Shown here piece after piece: positions 34,618 to 44,013 of a stretch of 64,000 nucleotides of DNA. Location: the NCBI GenBank assembly GCA_018971775.1, contig JAGXAB010000003.1, positions 93,919 to 157,918 of the forward strand, in the 5' to 3' direction. This DNA is from Cyanobacteria bacterium REEB67. Its GTDB lineage: Bacteria > Cyanobacteriota > Vampirovibrionia > Obscuribacterales > Obscuribacteraceae. The position numbers were made by a program, and so were the translations under genes. The notes beneath the pieces are model-generated. The model did not search any database, was not told the DNA's origin, and was given only the letters and a program-made list of their open reading frames with translations. Numbering within the stretch: the stretch's first letter is position 1; every line of letters starts with the position of its first letter.

Positions 34618-35685
34618 CTAAGCGATATTTCGCGCCCGCATCAGGGCTTGATAGAGTTTTTCGTAGCGCGCTGTCATTTTCTCAACGCTAAACATTTCCA
34701 GGGCGCGCAGCTGACAATTTTTCGGATCGATCAAGGCGATTTCACCGAAGCGCGTAATCAACTCGCCTACAGATTTTCCGATCACGGCTGTTTTAGTATC
34801 AATCAATACTTCGCGCACCGCCCCACGGTCCAGCGCCAGCACGGGTGTGCCGGAAGCCATTGCTTCGGCCATGACGATGCCGAATGGTTCATCAACAGCG
34901 ATTGGATAAAGCACGGCAATGGCACCGCCAAAGAGATCGAGCTTTTTGCTGTAGTCGACTTCACCGATAAAATCGATTTTGCCAGGCTCCAGATATGGTT
35001 CTACATAAGTGCGAAAATAAGGCTCATCCGCTTGATCCAGCTTGCCGGCAATAATGAGCGGCAATGCCAGCTTGCGGGCGATTTCGATAGCTTCCATGGT
35101 GCCCTTGTCGCGACAGATGCGGCCAAGGAAGAGCAAATATTTGCGCGCCTGGCCCGAGGCCGAGTCTAGAGTATTTTCAGAGAGAAATTCGCCGACGCTG
35201 ATGCCGTTATAAATCACCGTTTGATAATTGAGTTTGTCGCCATAATTCAGCTTCTTCGAGGCCTCAGAAATGGCTACATAAGGCAGGTGCGAATATTTGA
35301 GATAGATCGGCGCACAGAAAGGTCTGATTGGCTCATGAACAGTCGTGACATGCGGCGTGTTCAATGATGCCATCGCCGGTAGTGCCTGATAGCCCATGTG
35401 ATTGTGGACGACGTCAAACTGATCTTGCATCTCCTGCAATTTGATCAGGCTGCGCATTTCGTAAGCAGGCCAGTCCTGTACTCTTACATTGCGGTCGCTT
35501 CGCAGGGCCGTGTCGTGGACGGAGGCCAGTTTTGCCTGAGTTCTGCTGTCGCCGGCTCCAAAAAGAGTGACGTCGTGGCCAGATTCGACCAGAGCGTCGG
35601 CCAGGAGACTGACCACTTGCTCTGTGCCGCCATTGCCCAGCGGCGGTATAGAATCAATGTTTGAAGCTAGGAGGGCGATTCTCAT
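34618..35685 (-). CDS. Glycosyltransferase family 4
   Basis: 355 residues, GT-B fold retaining glycosyltransferase. N-terminal domain: MRIALLASNID, GGTEQVVSLLADALVESGHD, VHNHMGYQALPAM. C-terminal nucleotide-sugar domain: YLLFLGRICRDKG, LPLIIAGKLDQ and the E-x7-E motif EPFGIVMAEAMASGTPVL. Likely works on a capsule, exopolysaccharide or glycolipid; donor and acceptor unknown. The start codon lies 9 bases after the stop of the secreted TIM-barrel gene, so the two form an operon. Confidence 0.92.
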   Translation of the reverse strand: MRIALLASNIDSIPPLGNGGTEQVVSLLADALVESGHDVTLFGAGDSRTQAKLASVHDTALRSDRNVRVQDWPAYEMRSLIKLQEMQDQFDVVHNHMGYQALPAMASLNTPHVTTVHEPIRPFCAPIYLKYSHLPYVAISEASKKLNYGDKLNYQTVIYNGISVGEFLSENTLDSASGQARKYLLFLGRICRDKGTMEAIEIARKLALPLIIAGKLDQADEPYFRTYVEPYLEPGKIDFIGEVDYSKKLDLFGGAIAVLYPIAVDEPFGIVMAEAMASGTPVLALDRGAVREVLIDTKTAVIGKSVGELITRFGEIALIDPKNCQLRALEMFSVEKMTARYEKLYQALMRARNIA

Positions 35686-35694
35686 AATTCCAGT

Positions 35695-37314
35695 CTATTG
35701 AATAACCTTCAATTTGCCTACATTAATAGCCGTTTCCGGTTTGGGCTCGGCGCTCGAAATCGCATCGAGAATCTGCAGCCGGCGCTTTGTCTCGGGCTCG
35801 ATCAAAGAAAGGTAGACCGAATAATCTCCCGGCGGGAGCTTGGCCGATGTTTTCAGCTCACCTTCCCAGGTGATTGGCTTGCCGGAGAGCCACTTATTAG
35901 TGGGAATGTTTGGGGTATGCATGAGGATGGCTTTGGTCTTACCCTCGGCATCACGCAGCTCCAGCTCAATTTTGTAGCTGCCGGCTATGTCTTTGTCGAG
36001 TTCGCGCACCGGGCGCATAGCGGCTGCGTTGCCCATATTTGTAAAGGCAAATTCGACTTTTAATGTATCACCGGCTTTCAAATCGGCCGGGATAGTCACT
36101 TTTTGCGATACGAGCTGATAGCCGATGTGGCTGTGCAGGTCATTTAAAGCTTTCACAACGGCTTCATCGTCGCTGTTGAGCAAATTGGCCGGCAATTCGA
36201 TAAAGCTGACGCCATCGTCGAGAGCATTTTTCTCGAGCTTGGTGAGTTCGCTGACGGTGATCGCCGGTGTTACCTGATAGCCGGTGAGGGTATCTGGGCG
36301 AAACTTGAGCAAGACGCGATACTGGTCAAATCCATGTTTGGCATCGGCGACGTTCTCGCGCGTCAGATAGATGCGCCCGCCATAACGATAGACAAGATAA
36401 TCGGAGATTTCGTCGAGGCTATCCTGGCCGGCGCGGTTAGGCGTCGGCGGATCGATATTTAAATTGAGACGAGTCGACTTAAAAGCTTTCGGGAAAATAT
36501 CACCAACATATTTCCAGTGTTCGACAAGCTGCCTCTGGGTCATGCCGAAATCTTTGACCAGGGCGGCTTCGATTTCGTCATAGTGAGCTTTGTTGAGAGG
36601 TACACTAAATTCGGGCACGATTTGTGTGCTGCCGAGGGAGCCACCACCAGTGATGCCAATGGAATGAATACTCGGATTCTTGTCCAGTTTCTGGCCGAGC
36701 GCCATGACGAAATTGTTCCAACGCGGCAAGTAGGTTGTATCCCAGAAAATCGGCATCTTGTGCTCTTTGCCCTCGCCATCTTTATATGCAAGCGATTTTG
36801 CTCCGGCGGCAAATACCCAGTTGGGGGTGTCGGATTCGCTGCTCGGATCGGCACCGCAGGTAGAGACTCGCAAAATCAAGGTTTTGTCCTTGGCTTTGAC
36901 TTCGGCGAGCAGGGCGTCCAATTTAGTCCAATCAAACTGGTCTTCCTTCGGCTCCAGGTCGTGCCAGGGAAGCAATACCGAAAGACCGTTCACTTCCGGC
37001 TTATCAAGCAGTTCCTTGATCAAAACTTGATTGTTGATCTCTTTTAGTGGCAAAACGGCGAAGAAGCCGAGTTCACGATTAGAAAGAGGCTTAGCGCCGG
37101 ATATTTCGATGCGCTTGAAACCTTTCTTTTTAATCACACGGTCTTGCTGTTTGTTGAGAGAATAATTTTTTTCCGGCAGCGGACTTAAATATTTCGCCCA
37201 CTCTTTTGGTTCAGGCTTGGCGTTGACAACGCCGGCAAGAAGCGTCGATTGGAGGCCTGCTACCAAAACAGGTAGAGCGATTGCACGTGAAAGAAAAATT
37301 ACCGGCCTTTTCAT
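35695..37314 (-). CDS. Secreted TIM-barrel glycoside-hydrolase-like protein
   Basis: 539 residues. A signal peptide (LSRAIALPVLVAGLQSTLLA, cut near VNA) is followed by a domain with beta-galactosidase/DUF4832-like pattern. The first barrel strands read NGLSVLLPWHDLEPKEDQFD and TLILRVSTCG, with PNWVF and a conserved IGITGGG segment further on. The C-terminal ~130 residues look like a beta-sandwich (VEFAFTNMGNAAAMRP, LPPGDYSVYLSLIEPE). Whether it is an active glycosidase is not clear; a catalytic Glu pair is not obvious. It is the first gene of a two-gene operon with the GT4 enzyme. Confidence 0.75.
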   Translation of the reverse strand: MKRPVIFLSRAIALPVLVAGLQSTLLAGVVNAKPEPKEWAKYLSPLPEKNYSLNKQQDRVIKKKGFKRIEISGAKPLSNRELGFFAVLPLKEINNQVLIKELLDKPEVNGLSVLLPWHDLEPKEDQFDWTKLDALLAEVKAKDKTLILRVSTCGADPSSESDTPNWVFAAGAKSLAYKDGEGKEHKMPIFWDTTYLPRWNNFVMALGQKLDKNPSIHSIGITGGGSLGSTQIVPEFSVPLNKAHYDEIEAALVKDFGMTQRQLVEHWKYVGDIFPKAFKSTRLNLNIDPPTPNRAGQDSLDEISDYLVYRYGGRIYLTRENVADAKHGFDQYRVLLKFRPDTLTGYQVTPAITVSELTKLEKNALDDGVSFIELPANLLNSDDEAVVKALNDLHSHIGYQLVSQKVTIPADLKAGDTLKVEFAFTNMGNAAAMRPVRELDKDIAGSYKIELELRDAEGKTKAILMHTPNIPTNKWLSGKPITWEGELKTSAKLPPGDYSVYLSLIEPETKRRLQILDAISSAEPKPETAINVGKLKVIQ

Positions 37315-37396
37315 CTTGTTTGAACCTGACGGTGGGTGTGGATAATAGTGTTCGCATTGATTGTACTAGCCGGTGCCTCCCGCGGAGAAGTGCTCG

Positions 37397-38149
37397 TTGA
37401 ATCTAACTTTTTTGGGACACAGCGCCGTCAAATTTGATGTGGGTAATCTTTGCATCTATGTCGATCCCTATCTCCAGCCCCCCGTGGACATCGACAGTCT
37501 CGAGCCGGCGTCGATAGTCCTCTTCAGTCATGGTCATTTTGACCATGGCGCGCTCATGGCGGGAAAACTTTACGAGCGCTGGCACTGTCACTTTGCCGGC
37601 CCAAAAAATTTGATCAAGTGGATGGCTCGGAAGTACCGCGGCAAAATACCGGCTGATAGGTTGATTGCCATCGGTCACAACGAGACTTTTCATTTCCAGG
37701 GCATCGATATAACGGCCATCCCTGCGCATCATCCCTTAAATCGCCTCGGCAAGACGATTATGACTCTATTTGCCCGCAGTTCTGCTCCGGGCAAGCCTGT
37801 CAATGGCTACTACTTCGAGGGTTTCTATCACGCCGGCGCCACTATTTATACGCCACTGATCCACGAGGCACTCAAGGGTAAAGTCGTGCATACGGCACTC
37901 CTACCCATTGGTGGCAAATATGCTACCGCCTCTCCCGATCAGGCTTTGCAGATCGCCGAAGAAATCAAGGCAACGCGCTTGATACCGCTGCACTGGCAGC
38001 CCCTCAAGGAACAGGTCTTCTTTCGCTATCAGTCTTCGGACCTGGTCAAGCTGGCACGGACAAAAAATTCTGCTGTCGAAATTAAGGCTCTGGCGATCGG
38101 TGAATTGCTTGGTCTTGAAGACTCGGTGCCGGTCAAGCCGACTTCATAA
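37397..38149 (+). CDS. Metal-dependent hydrolase, UPF0173/UlaG-like metallo-beta-lactamase fold
   Basis: About 250 residues. The metal-binding HxHxDH motif is present (FSHGHFDHGAL), along with NLTFLGHSAVKF at the N-terminus, IPAHHP, and the later LLPIGGKYA and LIPLHWQP histidines. Family members include L-ascorbate-6-phosphate lactonase and other hydrolases; the substrate is unknown. The frame begins at GTG 37373, but GGAG (37384-37387) supports TTG 37397, which starts directly at the family's first strand. Divergent from the secreted TIM-barrel gene. Confidence 0.9.
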   Translation: MNLTFLGHSAVKFDVGNLCIYVDPYLQPPVDIDSLEPASIVLFSHGHFDHGALMAGKLYERWHCHFAGPKNLIKWMARKYRGKIPADRLIAIGHNETFHFQGIDITAIPAHHPLNRLGKTIMTLFARSSAPGKPVNGYYFEGFYHAGATIYTPLIHEALKGKVVHTALLPIGGKYATASPDQALQIAEEIKATRLIPLHWQPLKEQVFFRYQSSDLVKLARTKNSAVEIKALAIGELLGLEDSVPVKPTS

Positions 38150-38451
38150 GGCTTTATCAGATCCATCGCTTGTTGTTTTATTTGGATCAGGCGTGGTAAG
38201 AAGCAGTGATAGAAGTCCAAATTATGAATCTTTGTATAAGTTTGCTCGTGTTAGATTTGCCAATTGGCATCATGGAAACAATTACCAGAGCACGGCTCGG
38301 AATCGAGAAATGATTTCAGGCAGCAGTTTTCAAGCAATTCATCACGCTACAAACTCTGTGTCAGCTACTAAGTTCTTGGCGGTAACCCAAGTATAATTTG
38401 TTGGGGTCTTCAGCTTGAGCTTTCAAAACGGTCCGAAGGGAGTTTCAAAGA
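38150..38451. other. Intergenic region upstream of dnaK, 302 bases
   Basis: No gene supported. A TATAAT box at 38392-38397, about 55 bases before the dnaK ATG, is a candidate -10; no good -35 lies at 17 bases. GAAGGGAG precedes the ATG. A CIRCE element (TTAGCACTC-N9-GAGTGCTAA) is not present, so HrcA control is not indicated. Confidence 0.45.
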
Positions 38452-40407
38452 ATGGGTAAGTCAGTAGGCATTGATTTGGGAACCACCAACTCAGTAGTGG
38501 CGGTGATGGAAGGCGGTCAGCCTACCGTAGTTTCCAATGCTGAAGGTGGTCGTACGACCCCGTCGGTCGTGGCCTTTACCAAATCTGGTGAGCGTCTGGT
38601 CGGGCAACTCGCCCGTCGTCAGGCGGTACTAAACCCGGAAAATACGGTCTACTCAATCAAACGATTTGTTGGACGTCGCTTTTCCGAAGTTGAGTCCGAG
38701 CGCAAGATTGTTTCTTACAAAGTCAAAGAAGGCGCCGATGGCGGCTGTAAAGTAGCCATCCAGGGCAAGGAATACTCCCCGGAAGAAATTTCGGCGATGA
38801 TTCTGCGCAAGCTTAAAGAAGACGCTGAAAAGTATCTCGGTGAAAAAGTCACCTCCGCCGTCATCACAGTTCCGGCCTATTTCAACGACTCGCAGCGCCA
38901 GTCGACTAAAAACGCCGGCACGATTGCCGGTCTTGAAGTCATGCGTATCATCAACGAGCCTACAGCAGCCGCGCTTGCCTACGGTCTCGATAAAAAAGAA
39001 AACGAAACTATTCTCGTATTCGACCTTGGTGGTGGCACCTTCGACGTATCCATTCTGGAAGTGGGCGACGGTGTTTTTGAAGTTAAGTCGACCTCGGGCG
39101 ACACCCACCTGGGCGGCGACGACTTCGACCATTGCATCGTTACCTGGGTTGCCGATGAGTTCAGCAACCTGGAAGGCATCGACCTGCGCAAAGACAGACA
39201 AGCTCTGCAACGTCTGACCGAAGCGGCCGAAAAAGCCAAAATTGAATTGTCCTCAGTTACCGAAACCAATATTTCACTGCCTTTCATCACGGCCGATGCC
39301 TCCGGTCCTAAGCACTTGGAAATGAAGCTCTCCCGGGCTCGGTTCAATGAGCTGACCAGACACCTGGTCGAGCGTTGCCGTATGCCGATGGAGCAGGCTC
39401 TCAAAGACGCCAAGCTCACCTATGACAATCTCGATGAAGTCGTGCTCGTAGGCGGTTCTACCCGCATCCCCGCTGTTCAAGAGCTGGTCAAACAGGTCAC
39501 CGGCGGCAAAGAGCCCAACCAGAGCGTCAACCCTGACGAAGTAGTCGCAGTCGGCGCCGCCATCCAGGCCGGTGTGCTCGGCGGCGAAGTCAAAGGCGTC
39601 GTCCTCCTCGACGTTACCCCCCTGTCTCTCGGTATCGAGACTATGGGCGGCGTTATGACCAAACTGGTCGACAGAAACACCACCATTCCGACCCGTAAAA
39701 CGGAAGTATTTTCCACTGCCGACGACAGTCAGACCGCGGTAGACATCTACGTTTTCCAGGGTGAACGTCCGATGGCCCGCGACAACAAATTGCTGGGCAA
39801 CTTCCGTCTCGATGGTATTCCGCCTGCTCCCCGCGGCGTCCCCAAGGTTGAAGTAACCTTCGATATCGACGCCAACGGCATCATGAACGTTACCGCTCGC
39901 GATCAGTCGACCGGCAAAGAACAGCGCATCACGATTACCGCTTCGACCAACATGTCCAAGGACGATATCGAACGCGCCGTCAGAGAAGCCGAAACCTACG
40001 CGTCGGACGACAGAAAGCGCAAGGAAGAAGCCGATGTGCGCAACGAAGCGGACAGCATCTGCTATGCCGTAGAGCGTCAGGTCAAAGACCTTGGCGAAAG
40101 CGTCACTCCCGGCGAAAAATCGCGTTGCGAAATGCTCGTTGCCGATCTCCGCACCAAACTCAAAGAAGAAGCGGATCTCGAAACGATCAAGAGCATCATG
40201 AACGAACTCAGAGGCGCTCTCGTACTCCTGCAACAAGCTGCCTACCAACGTAGTGGCGGCGCTGAAGGCGGCGAAGGCGGTGGTGGGTATGAAGGCGGCG
40301 CAGGCGGCGGCACCAACGGTGGCGGCGGCTACGACCAGGGCGGCGGCGGCTATCAGGGCTCCGGAGACGATGTTGTCGATGCCGAGTTCAGAGCTTCCGA
40401 AGACTAA
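38452..40407 (+). CDS. dnaK: Chaperone protein DnaK (Hsp70)
   Basis: 651 residues. ATP-dependent chaperone working with DnaJ and GrpE. ATPase domain motifs: [65 protein letters not shown] and [15 protein letters not shown]. The substrate-binding domain starts near [14 protein letters not shown]. The C-terminal tail is very Gly-rich ([19 protein letters not shown]) but ends in DDVVDAEF, the usual DnaK end. grpE and dnaJ are not adjacent. Strong terminator downstream. Confidence 0.98.
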   Translation: MGKSVGIDLGTTNSVVAVMEGGQPTVVSNAEGGRTTPSVVAFTKSGERLVGQLARRQAVLNPENTVYSIKRFVGRRFSEVESERKIVSYKVKEGADGGCKVAIQGKEYSPEEISAMILRKLKEDAEKYLGEKVTSAVITVPAYFNDSQRQSTKNAGTIAGLEVMRIINEPTAAALAYGLDKKENETILVFDLGGGTFDVSILEVGDGVFEVKSTSGDTHLGGDDFDHCIVTWVADEFSNLEGIDLRKDRQALQRLTEAAEKAKIELSSVTETNISLPFITADASGPKHLEMKLSRARFNELTRHLVERCRMPMEQALKDAKLTYDNLDEVVLVGGSTRIPAVQELVKQVTGGKEPNQSVNPDEVVAVGAAIQAGVLGGEVKGVVLLDVTPLSLGIETMGGVMTKLVDRNTTIPTRKTEVFSTADDSQTAVDIYVFQGERPMARDNKLLGNFRLDGIPPAPRGVPKVEVTFDIDANGIMNVTARDQSTGKEQRITITASTNMSKDDIERAVREAETYASDDRKRKEEADVRNEADSICYAVERQVKDLGESVTPGEKSRCEMLVADLRTKLKEEADLETIKSIMNELRGALVLLQQAAYQRSGGAEGGEGGGGYEGGAGGGTNGGGGYDQGGGGYQGSGDDVVDAEFRASED

Positions 40408-40451
40408 ATAAATCGTCTCGGGGACAATACCGGGTTCAGAAGTTAGATTGC

Positions 40452-40493
40452 GAGCCCGTTATGATCCTCCGCGGAACAAACGGGCTCTTTTTT
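40452..40493 (+). terminator. Rho-independent terminator after dnaK
   Basis: Perfect 9-bp stem GAGCCCGTT / AACGGGCTC with an 18-base loop, followed by six T. Confidence 0.9.
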
Positions 40494-40589
40494 CGTCCAA
40501 ATTACCTCGGTGAATAGCGTCACCAGAAGGCTCAGCAGCGCAAAGTCCATTGCCTTTTAAACCCAGTAAAAAGGCTACTAGTGTGGGTG

Positions 40590-40618
40590 TTGACAACGGT
40601 GTATGCTGGTCATAGGCT
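40590..40618 (+). promoter_or_regulatory. Candidate sigma70-type promoter
   Basis: Consensus -35 TTGACA (40590-40595), 17-base spacer, then TAGGCT (40613-40618) as a weak -10. It lies about 50 bases before the secreted protein gene at 40666. Confidence 0.4.
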
Positions 40619-40665
40619 CGTAATCCGGTTTGGGCTTGTTATTCCAAGTGAGTGCAAAAGAAAAA

Positions 40666-41916
40666 ATGGCAGTATCAACGACTTTTCGTTATTTCTCGAC
40701 CGCGTCGACTCTCCTTATCGCCGGTTTGTTCAGTCTTTCGCAGGCGATCGCCGCCGGCCCCGAATCTCATGCCGGAGCAAATGGGACGGGCAATGCTGCC
40801 GGCGCTCCTGTCCTCTCCTCGGCTCCGGCCGCTGTGCCCGATCAGATTCTGGCTCCTGCCGATCAGGCCCTGGTAAAGGATGTGCTGGTCCTGGAGAATC
40901 GTTTTTTTTGCCATCATTACGGCCATGACCCGATGGAGAAGCGCATCGAGCGGCTCGAATTGATTACCCTCGGCTCCGCTCAAGCCGGATCTAATGCCGA
41001 GCGTCTGGCCCGCCTCAAGCTGGCCGTGGTCAATCGCGACAAATCAGCGGCTAAGACAATCGCCCGAGAATCGCAAAAGCCTGATGGTGAGCTTGCTTCC
41101 AAAACCAACTATCCGATCCTCGGCACGCTTGAATGGCGCATCCTCAAAAAGACTTATGCCTCCGAAGCTATCGATCCGCGTTTGGCGAGGATGGAGACCC
41201 AGCTTTTTGGTATGCCCGCCCAGTCGATGTCTTACGTGGATCGCATCGAGCGTCTTAAGAAGACCATCGGCATGGATATTGCCAGTACTCAGTCCGGCAA
41301 TCCGGCGGTAGCTTCCACCCCATTTTCGCGCGGCATTTCCAAAAATCAAATTGGCCAGGGCGGCCCGTTGCCCCGGGCTCATGGTGGCGGATTGGACAAT
41401 GGTTTCAGGATCCAGATCGGACCCGGCAAAAATAGCGAAGACGGCAATGGCAATATAAGCCGCTATATCTATGACGACAAGGGCAATGTCACCGGTTGGT
41501 ATCAGTCCTCTCAGCATAGCTGGAGCTGGCCGGGCAATAGCAGTGCCGTCCCGGGGCCGAGTGGACAACAAAATGTCTTTGAAGCAATGGACCAGATGAA
41601 TCGTCAGATGAATCAGATGATGCGCCAGCTGGGCACTCCCGGACTGGGCATGGATGATTTTCCGGCGATTCCGAATAGTTTTCCGGGCGGGATTCCTGAT
41701 GCTTTCCCCGGCGGCAGCTCGATCACGCCCTTTTCCGGAAGCCCCCTTGGTCAGCCCGCCAGTCCAAATGGCGGCGCGAACGCCGGCAAAACGCCTGGCG
41801 GTCATTCCAGGCTCGCTCCCCAGGGCGCACCTCCGAGCGTTCCTCAAGCTCAGCCCAGAAAATTTACGCAGACCAGGCGCGAACTGCCCGCCTATACCGA
41901 CCCCAATTCTATTTAG
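40666..41916 (+). CDS. Secreted protein with two RLxRLE-type repeats, unknown function
   Basis: About 416 residues from ATG 40666 (GTG 40648 also possible; no clear ribosome binding site). The signal peptide ends near AIAAG. Two ~45-residue repeats follow: DVLVLENRFFCHHYGHDPME with RIERLELITLG, and EWRILKKTYASEAIDPRLAR with METQLFG, each closing with a helix (RLARLKLAV; RIERLKKTI). The second half is Gly/Pro/Ser/Gln-rich with Met/Gln-rich helices (MDQMNRQMNQMMRQLG). The repeat resembles a domain common in secreted proteins of cyanobacterial relatives; no activity is known to me. Confidence 0.75.
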   Translation: MAVSTTFRYFSTASTLLIAGLFSLSQAIAAGPESHAGANGTGNAAGAPVLSSAPAAVPDQILAPADQALVKDVLVLENRFFCHHYGHDPMEKRIERLELITLGSAQAGSNAERLARLKLAVVNRDKSAAKTIARESQKPDGELASKTNYPILGTLEWRILKKTYASEAIDPRLARMETQLFGMPAQSMSYVDRIERLKKTIGMDIASTQSGNPAVASTPFSRGISKNQIGQGGPLPRAHGGGLDNGFRIQIGPGKNSEDGNGNISRYIYDDKGNVTGWYQSSQHSWSWPGNSSAVPGPSGQQNVFEAMDQMNRQMNQMMRQLGTPGLGMDDFPAIPNSFPGGIPDAFPGGSSITPFSGSPLGQPASPNGGANAGKTPGGHSRLAPQGAPPSVPQAQPRKFTQTRRELPAYTDPNSI

Positions 41917-42019
41917 GTCGTATTGCCCGCTTTAACGGTTCTTAAGGTGTAAAGGGGGACATCGGCTCTAAACTTGACTAAAATAGTCAAGTGCTAATTG
42001 GCCCTGCCGGAGACCCCTT

Positions 42020-43351
42020 TTGTCCGTAACGACCGAGCCCAGCCCGCAGATACCGCAGGCCCTGCAAGACCGGCCCTCACCCCGGCTCGCTTCCGTTCTG
42101 GCCGGCGGCAAAGTGCCGGGAGGCCGCTCAGCGGCCCACTGGAGTTTCATCAAACGTGCTTTTCCCGCGGCCGTGGCTATTTTCGCTGCGGTTAACCTTG
42201 CCTTTTCCGGGGCGCTCGTGCCCAAGAGTCTCAAAGACGACGAGAAAAACGCCCGCGGTGGAGACTTCTGGACAAATCCTGCCCTGATCGATTTGGCCGT
42301 TCACCAATTCAAAGAATCGAGCAAGCTGGAGCGGCCCAAAGTCGTCCTTCTCGGCTCCTCGCTTGTGATGTTTCCCTTCTGGGCAATGGACGCTTCCATA
42401 AATCCCAAGATCGAAGACATCGCCCACTACCACCGCTCGATGGCCCTCAGCCAGACTCTCGGGCTGCCGCAGAAAGGCATTGACCCCGCCAGCAGTCCGG
42501 CTATTTTCAATCTCGCTTCCGCCGGGCAGATGAGCTCGGATACCTACTTATACGTAACTGAATTTTTGAATGGGCCGAGCAAGCCGGACGTTATTTTCTG
42601 GGGCGTGGCGCCGCGCGACTTTGGCGATGCCAATCTGACCAGCCCGATGTCGACTGTATCGTTCAAGCGCATCGTCAATTTGCAAAATCTGGACAGATAC
42701 AAAGCGACGTTCCTGCCGCACTTCAATGAGCAGGCGGAATTTATTGCCAACGAAATTTGCTATTTTTACGGCCGTAGATGGCGTATGCAAAGAGAGTCGG
42801 ATCGTCTGCTCGAAAAATTGAGCAGCTTTATCGCAAAAAGCAGTGGTGTCACCCCCGGTGCTGGAGCTCCAGCTGCCGTCGGTGTGAAAAGTGATGGCAC
42901 CGCCGGTGGTGTGACCGTTGCCGCCGAGCCGGGCGCCGACATCACTCGCCGGTTGACGGGATTTGCCCGCGAGCGCTGGGTGTCCAGTTTGCGTGAATAC
43001 CGCAGTCGCTATAAGGGTATCGGCGACCGTGACATCAGTGTGCAGATGGACTGTCTCGAGCGTGTGCTCGCACTCTGCCACGAACGCGGTATAAAAGTAG
43101 TCCTGGTCAATCTGCCATTGACCAGAGCCAACCGCGAGCTTATGCCTGAAAACTTCTATGAGCGCTTCTCCGGTCAGGTGGCCGCTGCCGCCTCTCGTTA
43201 TAAGCAGGACGTCAGCTATTTCGATCTATCTTTAGATAAGCGCTTCACTGATTATGATTTTTGGGACACCGTCCACATGAATCAACTCGGCGGCGTCAAA
43301 ATGATGCAGATTGTCGCCCCGGCATTGAAGGCTGATCTCGCTGTTAAATAG
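42020..43351 (+). CDS. Membrane-anchored SGNH/GDSL-like protein
   Basis: 443 residues from TTG 42020, which has GGAG 7 bases upstream. A single N-terminal membrane segment (FPAAVAIFAAVNLAFSGALV) puts the main domain outside. SGNH-type landmarks: strand plus nucleophile loop VVLLGSSLVMFPFW (Ser in GSS), NLASAGQMSSDTY, a Gly block with VIFWGVAPRDF, VVLVNLPLT, and the C-terminal D-x-x-H in FWDTVHMNQLGG. This arrangement is seen in AlgX/DltD/DUF1574-like proteins that modify polymers in the cell envelope. The esterase or acyltransferase role is inferred. Confidence 0.75.
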   Translation: MSVTTEPSPQIPQALQDRPSPRLASVLAGGKVPGGRSAAHWSFIKRAFPAAVAIFAAVNLAFSGALVPKSLKDDEKNARGGDFWTNPALIDLAVHQFKESSKLERPKVVLLGSSLVMFPFWAMDASINPKIEDIAHYHRSMALSQTLGLPQKGIDPASSPAIFNLASAGQMSSDTYLYVTEFLNGPSKPDVIFWGVAPRDFGDANLTSPMSTVSFKRIVNLQNLDRYKATFLPHFNEQAEFIANEICYFYGRRWRMQRESDRLLEKLSSFIAKSSGVTPGAGAPAAVGVKSDGTAGGVTVAAEPGADITRRLTGFARERWVSSLREYRSRYKGIGDRDISVQMDCLERVLALCHERGIKVVLVNLPLTRANRELMPENFYERFSGQVAAAASRYKQDVSYFDLSLDKRFTDYDFWDTVHMNQLGGVKMMQIVAPALKADLAVK

Positions 43352-43483
43352 CCCTATGTAGACGATATAAGTGGGGCAATCCACATTTAATCTTCGGGGC
43401 TGTTTTTGCCACGAAAATGTCATTATTGGCAAAGTATTATCCAGGAGTGGTTGACAAGACCAACTTTTCTTGAAGGAGATGCT

Positions 43484-43984
43484 ATGTCTGGTGAAAGAGC
43501 TCACGAAATAATCGAACAAAAATCCAACATACTGGCTGAGAAGTTGGATATGGGCCAGGGTCGTCAGGTTGCCGATATTTTGCGCAACGAATTCAATCGC
43601 ATGGCTCCAAATGAGTTCAATGCCCTCGTGCTTGAAACCAGCCGCAAAGACCAAAAATATACCGGCGACGATCTTAGCGTCCAGCGCGACGGCTCCATCG
43701 TCATCGAGCACGGCCGGGACGATATTTATGCCGGCCATATGAACCGTCAAGTCGAGCGCCCCATGCCACCCCAGGGTCATGTCGTCTGCCGCGACGGTAC
43801 TGCCGCTACTGAAGACGGTGCGATCAAAGGCGGATTGCTTGGTGGCGCCCTCGGTGCCCTCGCCCGTGGTGATGCCAGAGGTGCTCTGCTCGGTATCGGT
43901 GTCGGTGCCGCAGCCGGAGCCGCAATCGGTCACGAAAGCACCCGCAATGACTGCCAGATCGTCGATGACGGTCGTCGCCGCTAG
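43484..43984 (+). CDS. Protein with glycine-zipper domain
   Basis: About 166 residues. ATG 43484 has AAGGAG 5 bases upstream; the longer frame from 43406 has no signal. The first 110 residues are polar (HEIIEQKSNILAEKLDMGQ, DILRNEFNRMAPNEFNALVL). The end holds a glycine zipper (GGLLGGALGALARG, ALLGIGVGAAAGAAIG), which usually inserts into or packs against membranes. No signal peptide, so localisation is unclear. Convergent with the M48 protease, the stops 29 bases apart. Confidence 0.8.
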   Translation: MSGERAHEIIEQKSNILAEKLDMGQGRQVADILRNEFNRMAPNEFNALVLETSRKDQKYTGDDLSVQRDGSIVIEHGRDDIYAGHMNRQVERPMPPQGHVVCRDGTAATEDGAIKGGLLGGALGALARGDARGALLGIGVGAAAGAAIGHESTRNDCQIVDDGRRR

Positions 43985-44013
43985 TAGCGTTTTCTCCTCG
44001 CCATCGGCTAAAT

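Noticed and set aside
38150..38451. CIRCE heat-shock element upstream of dnaK
   Set aside because: The TTAGCACTC-N9-GAGTGCTAA inverted repeat is absent.
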